This document shows, in pieces, positions 1-13,300 of a stretch of 64,000 nucleotides of DNA. The notes under the pieces are model-generated. The model was not told where the DNA came from, ran no database searches, and saw nothing but the letters and a program-made list of their open reading frames with translations. Location of the stretch: contig VZRR01011663.1 in NCBI GenBank assembly GCA_013398015.1, positions 496,001 to 560,000 on the forward strand. Direction: 5' to 3'. The position numbers and the translations under genes were made by a program. The DNA comes from Oreocharis arfaki. Its lineage: Eukaryota; Chordata; Aves; Passeriformes; Paramythiidae. Numbering within the stretch: position 1 is the stretch's first letter; each line of letters starts with the position of its first letter.

Positions 1-1754
1 GTTTTAATATATGAATTGCATTAACTGCTGTTTTCAGGAGGCTTAAATTTATTTTATCCTATAAAGAATGCCAACACTTTCCTCCCATTTGTCATAATAT
101 TCTAATTCTCCCATCATAAAATATTTCATGGGATCATATAATAATCTACAGGTCACAATTGCATACCAGTTGGAATATATATATATATATACACACACAC
201 ATATATTCCAATATATATTAGGCTTCAGAATATGTATGTAAAGAAATGAAATTATTCTTTATGATGTACAGGAAATAACGATTTCTCAATTCATGAGATA
301 TTCATATTTAAAGATATATCAACATTAAAAACATTGTCTACTGGGTTTAAACAACTTCACTTTATATTATAGCTCTCAAAGAAGCATTGCTTGAATTTAA
401 AGGAATCTTACAAGGTTGCACTTCCTTAAAACATGAGAATATTCACTAACTTCCACTTTGACAGCACAGAGATCACCAACAATCCAAACCATTCATTAAA
501 GCTTACAAATTTGGCCAAAAGAATAAAAACTCAGCAGCTGAAGCTACTGATCAAGAATAACAGTGGGCAATATCTGCCTCATTTACACTGAGATAAAGCA
601 AAAATACCCAACCCGGTCACAGATGTCAGAAACAAAATAGGTATTATAAGTCCAAGACCTTCCAAGAGCCAGGTATGTCCACAGGCATCTCACATCCAAA
701 AACTGATCCACTTTCCTACAATATAATGCTCCCAAATGAGAGCGCCTTCAGGAAAGTTTCACACAAGGTCTACTCTCAATTCTGAGTTTCTTCCTATCAA
801 TGAGATCACCATGCTCTGCTCACACAGCTTTCAAAACATGATCAAATGACATCCTTGCCTCTGTTTAGTTTCCTGCAGAGCCATCCTGTGTCTGTAACAC
901 TCTTGTGGCTCTCAGTTCTAGCCCTCATGTTTAGAAAGATGTCATCTTTTGTTCCTGTAGCTTCCTAGCAAGACAGAGAATGAAATATAAGTTTACAACT
1001 GAACAGAAGTCTATGCATTATCCCTTTGTATACACGCAGTAGTCATCTTATTTCTGCACATCCACACACACAAAAAAATTGTTGTTTATGTATATTTAAA
1101 AATCAGACCAAATAATCAGCAGTTCATAAGATAACTTTGCTACTGACATTGTGGTACAATATTACAATTATTTTTTTTCTGCTATCAGTCTCAGTTGCTC
1201 ATAGACTATGTATGTAAATCTTTTCATTGCTGAAAACAGTGTAACGATTTATTCCTGAAGAATTATAGACTCTGAAATAACTTGGCTTAATATAAGTGCA
1301 AAATGCTGTAGTAACAAGATGTTACTTAATATTCACAACATGAACTGTTTTTGTTTAAAAATATCAGATTATGTATTTCACTTCAGCGTGAAGTGTGCTT
1401 CACTCAGGCACATAGTACTGGTTACGGAATACTGTTCATATATGAGTCGAAACTAATTTTTTCTGTTTTCTACCTAACTATTGTATAGTAAACTATATTA
1501 CTTGCACAGAAGTTGCCCCTTATCTGAAATCTCTGTGACTGTGCTCTGCCATGAGATACTGGGACATTTATAAATACAACATGTTCCATAAGGTGCTTAA
1601 GACAAACCTTTACCCTGACCTCCACATAGATTTCTTCTCAACACAAAACTTAAAGAATAGGATGCAGCAACTCTCATCTGGTAACATCCAGAGACACACT
1701 TTGAGAAATAAGCTGTGCAGTTCTTGCCCACATGGAGTACATGTAGTACAACTA
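1..1754. other. AT-rich non-coding stretch with a small (TA)n/(CA)n microsatellite
   Basis: No exon, RNA gene or mobile element is recognisable here. The sequence is AT-rich, stops are frequent in all frames, and the only structured part is the TA/CA microsatellite at about 172-205. Intronic or intergenic DNA is the simplest reading. Confidence 0.5.
170..211. repeat. TA/CA microsatellite closed by an inverted repeat
   Basis: An alternating TA run passes into a CA run. It is flanked by TTGGAATATAT on the left and its reverse complement ATATATTCCAA on the right, so the microsatellite forms the loop of a hairpin with 11-bp perfect arms. Confidence 0.75.
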
Positions 1755-1985
1755 TGTCCTGGTTCTGGCCAGGACACAGTTAATATTTGCAGTAGCCAGG
1801 AGGGGCATGGCTAGGGCTCTGAGGTTATCCTATACAACCTTGTGCCATGTGCCATGGCTGGTGGGGGAGAAGGGATCCCTTCCAGTCCCGCTGGACACAG
1901 GTGAGCGGTCAGGGTGTTGCCAGTTTTTGTGAGGTGAGCACTTGCGTGAGAATTTGTTTGCATTTCTTTTACGCCCCCTTCACAA
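1755..1985 (+). mobile_element. 5' part of an avian endogenous-retrovirus LTR, truncated
   Basis: The segment opens with TGTCCTGGTTCTGGCCAGG and AGTTAAT..GCAGTAGCC, the same 5' end as the complete LTR at 4712, and continues with a GGTGGGGGAGAAGGG block and a GAGCACTTGCGTGA block. I recall these from a widespread passerine LTR family. Similarity fades near 1985 and the typical 3' end (ATCTCAACCCACGA ... AACCATGACA) is missing, so this copy is 3'-truncated or badly eroded. No viral gene is present. A short open frame across the 5' edge is LTR sequence and not a gene. Confidence 0.7.
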
Positions 1986-4711
1986 AGCAGCCTGCTTTGC
2001 CTGTTCCTTGTGCTGTTCCCTAGATCTGCAAGGTAAATTTTGCAGTAGAAAGACCATTTGCCAAAGAGGTAATTAATTCTCACATCTTCTAGTTCTTATG
2101 CAGTCTCATTACAGTGGTCTCTGAGGCTGGAATTCATCTCACAATGTTAGATGTGAACAATTTAGCCCTGAATATCTGAGCCAGTCAACCTGGACTCCCT
2201 TTATGGTTAATGGAGATAGGTATCCCTGCTGGGAATTATTTATTTAACTTAAGTTAGATGAGAATTTTAGCCATCCAATGAACTGTGCCTTAGATGTGTT
2301 TAACTTCTCTCTATCAAAAGAGAATGAAAGACAGCCTGAGATGACTTTCTCATACATGTATGCCTATATGTTTTAGACATTTCAACCAGAATGATTTCTA
2401 AAAGCATGTAATTTAACAATAAGATAGGATTTTCTGATCCCTATTCTTCTCCGTTCCATTTATCCCCTGTTGTAAAATGTTTATTTTGTGAGTTGAGGGT
2501 TTTATACATTATGTATTATGTACTGCTGTCTAATGAGGTGAGGTCAAAATCCATTATGCATTTCAGCAAAAAGCCTATAAATCTTGTGATTGTTTTCAGC
2601 CCTTCAGAAATTCCACAGGGGACATCTCCCAGCACAGCATTGTTCCCTGCATGAATTATTTTTTCCTGACAGAAAACAGTTCTGTGGTTCCTGAGCATTA
2701 TTAATACTGCCAAAAATTGCTTTGGTCATAGTAAACAGGCAGTGCTGGCCTAGACAACTGAATGCTTTCAGGAGGATTAAGTTTTTCTCCCTAACATAAT
2801 ATCCCATGATTCTTAAAGAGAATTAGTGTCCTTGTACAAAGTACAGTGGAAATCCTTTCAGAACTGATACTGTTTGACTGTTTCTTTTGGAAGAATCAAC
2901 TTTCCATATTACTGACTCACATGTTCATGAGCTGAAATCACACAGGAAAATAATCTCAGACCTGTCTGGAGAAGTCAGAAATCTTTTTATAACTTTGGGA
3001 TGCTTTAGAAAGGTGGGTGGAAAGGAAGCCTTAGACAGGCAGACCTCATAGTTGTGTTGTGAAGTCGGCCAAGAATCAAGGTAGACTCAGAAGAAAAACA
3101 ACAGATCTTTAGTACTATGATGAAAAATGGGATTTGTAAATGGAATAAGCATGAAACTGGTTGTGTAGGAGCATACTAAACAGGCACCAAGAAGGAAGTG
3201 GTGACATAGACACCTGGATGTACACAAGTTAGTTGGAGAAGCAAGAAACCTGCAGAATGCACAATGACTTTGGTAAATGTTATCTTTGTATTATTTTACA
3301 AGGAAGCAGCACACAGTGACTAAGAAGTGCTGGCAACCTACAGCGCAGATAAAATGGCAGTTGAGTTTCAGAATGAAAATTCTTACATCTTTCAAACAGG
3401 CCATGAAAACGTCTCATTTGCATCAGGTCAGCAGTACCACAATAAATAAACTACTACAAATAAACTTCTTAATTGGAAGTGGAATTTCTTGGTCTTCCTA
3501 TTCAAGGGCCAACACAATCAGCACATTCCTTATGGATTTTTGTAGACTTTGCCAGGATTGAGCTCTATCGTGATAGTTTGTTATTTAGAAGTATTTTTTA
3601 ATTGTCATCATCTATTTTACTGGGATTCATTTAAATCCAATTAATTCCTGCCTCTTTGCTGATTTAAACCAGATACTGAATGCTACTTAGCTGCTGAAAG
3701 ATTTTTCACAGATTTTAAATGATAGATCACACTTGCGAACAATCAGTAACACTGCAGATTTTTGACCTCATGAGATTTCTCATGTGTTCAGGCACTGCAT
3801 GTGCTGCACGTAAGGCATGAAATTCATGTCTGTAGTGATACATATGAGCTGCCCCTGAAAGAGCTGTATGTTCTTCACACTGTGCTACTATAGCTACCTT
3901 CTAAAAATACATAGCCATGACAGAACATTTCCCTAGCTCTAGTCCACCTTTTTCCATGCAATACCTAGAAACCGGTCTCTGTCATTTGAGTGAATCTGAG
4001 GTCCAGGAGATTTTTATACTAATATTGATTAATGAAAGACACTGAAAAACTCTCTATCACTAATGTTACTGTTGGACTGAGGTTGGTTTGGGCATCAAGT
4101 TCAAAAAGCTATTCTGACAGCTCTGAAATATTTATTTAAGACAGCTGTGTTTTTAAAAAGGAATTTGTAAACTTATCTGTTAGCCTGCTTAGGAAAGCAA
4201 GCCTGAGTAAAAGCTTGTTAATCATAATATTTTCAGGAATGACTTATCTGTAGGAAGTACTGAAGACAGAATACTGTTTCAATTAAAATAAGTAATCTCA
4301 GTGTACTTAAACTGCAAAAATATGTTTTCACTGGTTTTGTTCATAAATGGCCATTATTTTCGTGTAAATAAAATTCCCCTTAATACACGGTTCAGAACTG
4401 TGTTACTTAAGTACTTTGTCATGTTGTCATAAAGCAACTGATAATAACACACAATTAGAAAACATAATTTAAATACAGAACTACTTAGTTGGTTAATGTT
4501 AACAACCAGCTGTAATTCCATTAATAATCATGCAATTATTAGCATTTTATATTTTCAGCAAATAGACAAAAAGATTAGCACTCCATAAAACCTTTTCAAA
4601 TCTGAGTTAAGAAGAGCTGGTGAGGTTTCATGATGAAATTTGCACCACTGGTGCTTGTACTACACATGTTCTTCTTCATGAACAGTCATCAGAGCTTCTA
4701 CTCTTCTCTCT
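1986..4711. other. Unassigned AT-rich sequence
   Basis: I see no gene, RNA or recognisable repeat in this stretch. Short open frames on both strands (longest about 94 codons, near 3277-3561) lack any recognisable motif and are at the length expected by chance in DNA of this composition. Confidence 0.5.
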
Positions 4712-5147
4712 TGTTCTGGTTTTGGCTAGGACAAAGTTAATTTTTTGCAGCAGCTGGAAGGAAACATGGTTGAGGGGGTGTTTCCAGGACCTTGATGTTT
4801 TTCTGTACCCCAGCAGGTCATTGGCAGGGTGGGGGAGAAGGGGGTCTGGCTTCTGAGGAATAGTGCATTCCTTTCAGTGGAAGAAAACATGGTTGGGAAG
4901 AACCAGTCGGTATTGGGTTACTGTTGCAGGCTTCCCATGCAAATCATTTCTTTGTGCTATACCTTCTCTTATTAATATCGTTGCTGTTACTGTTTATTTT
5001 CTTATCTCATTGCTGTTTCCAGCAAATTCTTATCTCAACCCACGACCCTTACCTTTTGTGCTTCCAACTAGAGGGGAGGGGGAAGAAGTGGCAGCATGGT
5101 TTTAGCTGGAGTACTGAATTGGAGAACACCAGTCCTAAACCATGACA
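4712..5147 (+). mobile_element. Solo LTR of an avian endogenous retrovirus (436 bp)
   Basis: The element runs from TGTTCTGGTTTTGGCTAGG to CCTAAACCATGACA, giving TG...CA ends with imperfect terminal inverted repeats (TGTTCTGG against TGTCATGG). Its 3' part contains the ATCTCAACCCACGACCCTTAC block typical of passerine LTRs. The left flank reads TCTCT and the right flank CCTCT, a 4-of-5 match that fits an aged 5-bp target duplication. No internal retroviral region lies on either side, so this is a solo LTR left by recombination between two LTRs. Two overlapping open frames of 73-80 codons inside it are not genes. Confidence 0.85.
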
Positions 5148-5899
5148 CCTCTTTACACGAAACATATTCATTCATATGCAAAATATTTCACAGTACATGC
5201 GGGGATGAAAGGAGGTGATAGTGCTAAACAAAAAACAGTATAGTGAAAAGACCATTTTAACCTCTTAAACAAAATTCTTGTACCATTGTATACAAACTGT
5301 AAACTGAAATTAACCTGTCAAATGACGCAAGTGAGAACTACTTTTACAAGCTGCATACAGTATCTTTGTGGAATATTATGTTCATTAATTTTTTTAATGT
5401 ATGTTGCATTGGGCTAAATGGGTATTATTATATAATATGAACATCAGAAGTACACCAAGACTTCACACTTCAGTGCATTCAGGAACGCACACTTTTGTCG
5501 TTGTGAAAACAGAAGCAGTCCTCTGATTAACCAACAGGAAAGGGGTGCAGTTGTAGTATTTCCCTGAAAGACGAAAAACATTAAAGGCAATCCTGCTCAG
5601 AGAAAAAGATGGGAAACCTTCGGAATCCATATGGAAAAGCTTTCAAGACAAAATCAGAAAGGCAGGGAAAAACCAAACTCTCATGATCAGACGAAAATTT
5701 TAGAATTACTTTCAACCCTTCCCTATCATACTGTATTTAATCTTGCCCAGCCTTGCTTTGTTGAAATTTTTGTGTTGTATAGCATATTACAGTTTGAATT
5801 GTAAACTAGTGTCATCAGCTGAAAAGAGCTGGATCCCTGCAGCGTAATTTGTGGAAACCAGTGAAGAAATTCATACGGCCTAGTTAACTGTTTGCATAC

Positions 5900-5967
5900 C
5901 CTGCAGTGCACATTGACATTAACTATGACATGGTCAAAATTAACAGCTTTGCACATTTCAAGTAGAG
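5900..5967 (-). CDS. Candidate internal exon, unrecognised product
   Basis: On the minus strand an acceptor (GAATGCCTTTCAG) precedes 68 bases, and a donor (TGCAGG|GTATGC) follows them. Read with two leading bases completing a codon, the segment is open for 22 codons (LLEMCKAVNF...NVHCR). The incoming phase fits the outgoing phase of the candidate exon at 19841-19750, whose last base G plus CT would encode Ala. I do not recognise the peptide. The frame remains open past the donor to about 5726, which weakens the argument that the donor is used. A chance pseudo-exon is more likely than not. Confidence 0.15.
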
Positions 5968-6558
5968 CTGAAAGGCATTCACCGACAGCAGAGGATCATA
6001 TAAAATTAATAACATAAGAATTATTATGATATAAATACATGTCATACTGCTTTAGAATATAATATTATTAATATAATATGCTATATAAAATATTATTTGT
6101 CTAACATATGTATTGAATCTCACTTACAGTAAAAACTTTTTTTAAACTTTGTTTTCTATCTTTCAATTTGATTTATTTTCCTCCTTTAAAAAAAAAATTC
6201 ATGGTACTCCCACCAGAATTAAAAGACCAAGTAAAAATATTACACAGACTTTTTGTAAATGATTTTAAATTTTTGCATACTTTATGAGCATTTGAAGAAG
6301 TAGCTGATCTGTGGTATGAGAAATCCTACGTCTTTTAGGTGAAATGCCTGGAAGTGTTTTAATTAGAAAAAAAAAAAAGGACCCTTTTCTCTCTGAAATT
6401 CAGTCACCATTACAGCTAAGTGCCCTTGAGTACTGTAATGTGAAAGGAAAATTAAAATCTCACAATTATTACTTTTCTGAGTTTTTCAACATATATGTTA
6501 CTCTGTCTTGGTAGACAAACAAAACCACAAAGAACTTAGAATAACTGATGTAGAAATA

Positions 6559-6591
6559 ATTGGATGGTACATGGTACATGTACCATCCAAT
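6559..6591. repeat. Perfect 15-bp inverted repeat, 3-base loop
   Basis: Arm ATTGGATGGTACATG and its exact reverse complement flank GTA. A partial third copy (GATGGTACA) follows at once. Its palindromic core contains TACATGGTACATGTA. This is a strong hairpin or cruciform former. Confidence 0.9.
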
Positions 6592-8671
6592 GATGGTACA
6601 GACAAGGTTACTGTTTAAACCCCAAGGAGCTCTCATTACTCCTTACTAAATATATTTTAATATTACAGAATTCAGAAATAATCCTTTAGGAAAAGAGAAA
6701 AGAGCAGTCTGTACAGCCATTGTTTTCACTTAACAGTTAAAGACTGAGATCCATTAACGGTGTCAAGATCATTTAAGTGTTTCCTTACTTACTGTTCTTT
6801 GTATAACGAACTTTCATGTTTCCCATGTGCAAAATATTGTCTCGTCATGTTCAATGTCTATCAGTATTTTCTTAACAGGGTTTATTACTACAAAGACATT
6901 TTAAACATTAAACCTGCAACAGGTAACTAATCTCTTCTTACTAGTACAGTTTTTATTCTCCAATCCCTTTGAGAAGAAGAAATCTCATGGGCCTGGAGTA
7001 GATGATAAAAATGCGAGTGAACAATTTGTTTTAATGAACCTAACTGTGAAATAAATTTTGCCCTCTAAATTCCAATACATTTTTCCCCCATAGTAGCTGG
7101 TCTTCAACATGATTTATTTTTCCCTTGAAGGACTGCAAGTATACCAGATACATAATATACTGCAGTGAACATCAGAACAGAAATCACTGTCGTTTTCTGG
7201 CTGTGAGGTTTCTCTCTCTAAAGCAGAAGCTAGAGTAGATTAATTCCTCTAGATCCCTCTTTTTCTTTAATTGTGTATTTAAGAAAGTGTTTATAATTAA
7301 GCAAGGTATGAACTCTAACTGCCCATGTTTGTATGGGCAAGTCTTTAAACAACTAGCATGAGATCTGCAGCCCCTGTCTTGAACAGGTGGAAGAAAGGAA
7401 AATATTAATGTGCAAGAAATGCTGAGAGCCATCTTGTTCTTATGGAAAGGCTAAGAATATCGCCCTTTGTCTCCTTATAGTTTAATAAAAATCCTGTCTT
7501 TATGGAAAATAAGAACAGTGTGCATTCAGTCTCCTGTATAAAGGGCTTTCTCATCAAGGACAAAATAAAATTAAACACACAGAGATGTCTTGAGGATTTA
7601 ATAAGTTTTCCAACTCTACTTTATAAAATGATAGTTTGAAAAGAATTACAAATTACTTAACACCGCATCCTCTCTTATTCTGATCATTCACTCCTTCCAG
7701 GTGTCAAAGGGCTTTTCTTCAGGTGAAAGTGGAAGGTTTCTCTTGGGGTTGTCACTCCTTGCAAGTAATAAGGGTATACAAAGCAATCCACGTATTATCT
7801 GACACTTCAAGGAGACAAATGAAGAGAAAGTGGCTGTCAAATTTACAGAACTTTCACTATAATCTACCAGAGGTAGATTTTGTTCACTAGCATTTTAGTT
7901 CTTTCATTCAGTGACAGCTAAATGATTTCGTAATTCAGAAGAGACATGCACATTACACTGTGTGCAGATAAAGCCTTTCTGTTCAGTCCTTATTACAGTT
8001 ATTTACTGCAAAAGCCTGGCATTGAATTCTTAAGGTCATCAGCAAGTAACCTGATGACCAAAATTCTGAATAAAACATCAAATTACAGAATTTTGTAAAA
8101 TTTCAGATACGCAAAATCCAATACCAAACAAGGATGTGATAGCTACAGACTACAGTATATAAACTGTGCAATTTTACATGATCTATCCTAGACATCCAAT
8201 TTTATGGTTTTACAAAAAAAATTTAATTATATCAGGCAAGACGAAAGTCAGTTGAAATCAGAAGTTAAACATCACAATTAAAACCACATACTTAGTCAGA
8301 CCAAGACTTAGCACCATCTTGCTGTGTATCTAGCTACCCAAGTAAGTCAATAATACTTGAGGAAATTACCAAGATTATAAAATCCCTGTGTGGTGAACAA
8401 GAATGCCATGCGTTACACAATTTCAAATCCTCTTCTCAGAAAAATGTTATTGCTTTTATAAAAGGGAATAATTCCTCATTTGAAATACAAAATGTTTTAT
8501 CAGCTTGTACAGAGGAAGGGAACTGTTTTGCATCACGTGGTAGCTCCATAGGGCTATATAACTAAAATTTATGTTTATACTTATATTTGCATGTGGGGCA
8601 CAAAAGATGTCATTCTAACTGAAAAAAAATCTGGAATATGCTCTGATATGTATAGACTCATTTTTCTTAAC

Positions 8672-8715
8672 TCCCTGTTACAGCCTTTTCAATTCCCTGC
8701 TACAGCCTTTTCAAT
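8672..8715. repeat. 22-bp tandem duplication
   Basis: TCCCTGTTACAGCCTTTTC.. is followed directly by a second 22-base copy differing at one base (T to C at the sixth position). There are two units only. It is a recent small duplication in otherwise unremarkable sequence. Confidence 0.9.
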
Positions 8716-10305
8716 AACAACTCCAAATGGTAAATTATTTGAAATTTCTAGCAAAGATAAAATATATTGTGCTCTTTAGCACTGCTTATATATTTCTGTT
8801 TTGTATTAGAAAATTGGAGACTGGCAAATAATTTGACATTTCAGACACTTAATGAAATTCCAATTTTTACTCTTGATACCATATTTTTACACCACAAGCT
8901 GTTGTGCCTGCAAAAGCAATACATCCAGACCTGCAAGAAACTGACGGACAGAAAATGACATGTGAGTCTGCTGTTCATTTCCAGGACTGCTTAACAGAAG
9001 TATTCCTGTATTCTCAAATGGACATTAAACTCTCTACTCTCCTCCAGTGAAAAACTTTCACTTAGATTTACAGTATCATTGGCAAGTCCAGAAAATTACA
9101 GCAGTGGAAAGACAGCTACAGAATAGACGTGCTTTTAAGGCATTGCTTTTGTTCTTTAAGAAAAACTGTGTTTCATATTGCATTACAATGGACTAGGAAG
9201 ATGTCCACAATACCTCTGGAAGTTCTAAGCTTATCGGAAATTATTCTGTTCAATGGCTGTAACTTAAAACATTCTTCCCCAATTGCTTGCAAACATCTGA
9301 TAGTCTCTGTTTGCTTGCTCTACATTTTACACTTCCTTTAAAATCCCTTTATAACCATTTCTAAACACAAAGGTTACATTTTGGCTTAAAATGACATTAC
9401 TGCTCTTTTGTTTATTCAAAATATCAAGATAGGGATAATCTGCCTGAGGGTATTCTTTGACAATGACAAAATTCTTCCTGTTTGCATATAAAAATTGATA
9501 GGAATAGCATAATATTTTAAGATTTATGTGTGTTTCTCATCACTATTCTACTCTGTATTCAAGCTCTTGGAAGAAGGGACAGTGGGGATATATTGTGGAA
9601 GCAAAGCTAAAATAATGCAGTTAGCAATACCTAAATATATCAGAAGTTCTTGGGGCAGAAAATTAGGATGAAACCATGCTTAGTGCTATCTTGCTTTTTT
9701 TACCAGAAAGGCACATGAAGAACTTTTTGCCTTCTGAACATGAGTGAATAACATCTGGTCCTGATGACAGAAAAATCATTATTATCGATTTTATTGATTT
9801 GTCCCAAAATCTCTTCTACCCATTTTTTTTCTCATTTGGGACATTTCTTCAGAGCCATCCTCCAGTATGAAAGGGCACATGAAGAAATTTCCCAGACCTC
9901 CTCAGTGGGGAACACTGATGTTAATTCTGCTAGTATTTACTTTTTGAAATCTCTGTTCAGGCACACAAAATATAAATCTTCAGTGTATATCCAGTACTCA
10001 AATGTATATCATTAATATTCAAAAACAAATACAAGTCAATTAAAAAATACCCTTAATCCACAAAGGAACTGAATGAATACTGTTGACTGGATGAACACAC
10101 CTCCAAATACTCTTGTAAAGTACCAGGTTAGATACTTGAAGCATCAATCACCAAAAATATTATTCACAGTATTTAATAATTTTTAACACCAATGGTAAAT
10201 GACTGTTAGAAGTTATCCAACTCTGTGCATCTTCTGCTGAGGGAGATATTCAAGTCTCCCTTCTCTGGCCATTTTCCTAAAATACATGGAGAAAAAATAA
10301 AATAA

Positions 10306-10327
10306 AATCACTGTCAAGACAGTGATT
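10306..10327. repeat. Perfect 10-bp inverted repeat, 2-base loop
   Basis: AATCACTGTC, AA, GACAGTGATT: exact complementary arms around a two-base spacer. It is not followed by a T-run, and no function is inferred. Confidence 0.85.
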
Positions 10328-13300
10328 CAGGTAAGTCTAAGTACATACAAAATCATTCAGGAAGTACACACAAAGCAGAGTTTGTGCCTCCACGGTCTAA
10401 ATACTAATTTAACACCTACCAAAGTTGACTTGTGATACCTCAGAGTGTCCCAACACAGGAATCCTTAGATGTTACAAACAGCCACAAGACATGAGGGACT
10501 GGTCCTCAGTACCTCTGATAATGAAGCAGGTCAGACACGGTACTTGAACACACAGGACATCTTTTATGAACACAGTAATAATATTCTGAAACAAATTCAG
10601 GATTTGTGTTGAGAAGTAAGTGTTTCATCTGGGAGGAGTGCTGAGAAAGAGCAAACTCAAAGCCCAGTTTATGTTTATCACTTATACCATCAGCAAAGAT
10701 GAAACTAAAATTAGCAGCACAGCTAAAAAGAGACTAGGGTACAAGGCCTCTGTATGTTTGCTGTTGCTTTCAATTGTGTCAAAAAAATCCTTTAAAAAAA
10801 GCAAAGAAACAGTGAAAGCTTAATTAATAATTTGTACTATAATGAGAAGTAGTGATGAAGCCTAGTTCTGCACAGATTTGTGTGTTGGTCAAGTACCCAC
10901 ACCAACACAGTAATCTTGTTACTTTTTCACTATCCATGTGCTTCATAAAAATTTCCTGAGCCAAATATAACACCCACCAGTATTAGCTAGCTTCAATCAT
11001 GTATTCTGACCCCGTAGATATTATTCACATGCCAACAGAATGTACACCAGGACAGAGTTTTCCTCTAACGAGGGCATTATCTCACAACAAACTTCCACTA
11101 AACTTGAAAAAACTTCATTACCTTGAAAACCTCTATGCCTTTATTTTATCATATTCAAATTTGACTGCAAAGTCAAAAAAGATAGCCAGGGGGGAGTGAG
11201 ATGGGCAGCTACTTTGAGGTGAACAACAGTAAGTTGAATTCTGTCACTTTAATTAAAATTCTTAAAAAAAAAAAAAAGAAAACGCAACCAGAATGAAATA
11301 TCAATAGACAGCAACAATTTGTAGAGTAATATTTTACATAGCTTTTAAAAACAGATTATATTTTAACATAAAAAATTCATGCAAAAATAAACAGTACTTA
11401 TTTAGGATATAACTTATCTGGAAATAACATCTAAGAACTCCCTGTAAGTCAAGACATTCAATCTTTTACTATATCATGTCAGCAGTACTACTCTTAAACT
11501 GGGTGATTAATCAGAATTCTGGCTACTTTTGAGCGGTTTTTATGTCTCTGGGTGTCGTGGACATTAAGAGAAGAAGTTTATTTGAGTATCTGACAAAATG
11601 GATACATACCGTGCTCTTTGTATTACCATTCAAATTGTTCTCAATTGGGTTTTTTTGCTCTGTATTGTTACTGTACAACTTGGATGCTCTCAACTACTTT
11701 TAACTCCTCATTTATTATCAGTGTACTGTATTATTAGAAAAGAAAGAACCACAAAGTTTTACTTTCACAGGCACTTTAGTTAAACTTTGCAGACATGGTC
11801 TGGTAGCTAGTCAGTTTGAGATGCAGCAAAAATTAAGATTTCTGTATAGAAAATTTAATTTCTTTCATTTCATAAATTCTTCATTTCATTAAATGCAAAT
11901 AAGAACTGTTTTGTGGCCTTCAATTCTTCTTCACTGGAGACAATACCAAGAATCTCAAAACACTTGTAGGCATAAATTTTTAAAAATTTTTTTGTCATTT
12001 GTGACGCTTTTTCTGGTTATTTGTCGCACTTAGAAGTGTGACACAGAGACCAGGGGAAGGAATGGGAAAATAATCTTTGTTGGGGTCATTGAAAACACAT
12101 CAAAAGACTTGAAATTCCTTATAAATGTGAAGAAAATTAAAGCAATCCCTCTGATGGAGGCAAATCACGAAAATCTCTGCTGTCACAATCTTGTGTGTAT
12201 GTTTACCAGACAACAAAGAATAATTTTAGGTACTTTTTAAATAAGCAATTACATATTTTTCTGTTTAAAAATACTTTTTTTACTAACAAAAAGGTTTATT
12301 TTTCTTTTCTATGTGTGTGATAGAAGAGCTTTCCTATCACACCACAATGATTACCAGCAGCAAGGACAAAATGCATCTTGTAGAAATAGTGTTCCTAAAG
12401 CAAGTCCTGCTTTGAGAGAGCTTTTAGAAAAAGCCCTTTAACATTATCCTCAATGTTGTTTGCAGAGAAAGTATTTCATGTCATCAGAGCTCGGAAGAGG
12501 TGAAAGTAAAAAGAAATAGGTCTATTTAAGTACCTAAAGACATACACATTGGCATAACTTTCCCCTTGTTTTCCTTGTCTTGCTGCTGCTTTTATGAAAG
12601 TGCTACTTCTAGGTAGAATGCTGCTACCTCTTGAGAGGTATACTTACAGTTCATATAATAGACTTCAGCACAATTACAAAATAACTCCCTTCTGTGGTGT
12701 TTTCTTGCGTTGGTTGTGGACTTTGAGAAGCAGCTCATTTAGCTTTGATAAACGATTTCACATATTAAACGGAGCTATGCTGCTATTCTGTGGAGGTTCT
12801 TTTTTTTTTTGAATAGTGAAATAAAAATACATGAAAGAAGGAATAGAACTAGACATAGCGGCTGGAGATGGAAATTAATTCTCAAGTCTTCCCTCCCTAA
12901 TTCAAGTGATTCATCACATACATACTTTCAAAAATACGGTAGAAGCATTTGACCTTGCATCTGGAAAGTAGCAATACCTCTTTTGACAAGTCACATGTAG
13001 CTAAACTAAAGATTAAAAATTCACTTTTCAGTAGCAGGGGAAGCAAAATGCTTTCCTACGTATACTGTGTCTCATTACATACTTTAAACCACTGCCCTTT
13101 TCTGATGAATTTTAAATGTCAATGACTACAAAATGATGTGCTCCCACTGCTTTGCAGTCCTGGTCATAACACCTTTATTACTCATTTTTACTTACACAGG
13201 GGAAAACCCAATTAATCTAAATGTGTGTTAGACACATAAGGAAATCATCAAAAGACTTGCACTGCAGAAGCCTTTTTTGGTGATGTTGACTCCAACTGTT

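Noticed and set aside
11125..11167. Minus-strand 43-base segment with good acceptor and CAAG|GTAATG donor
   Set aside because: Stops occur in all frames within the 43 bases. Treated as a pseudo-exon.
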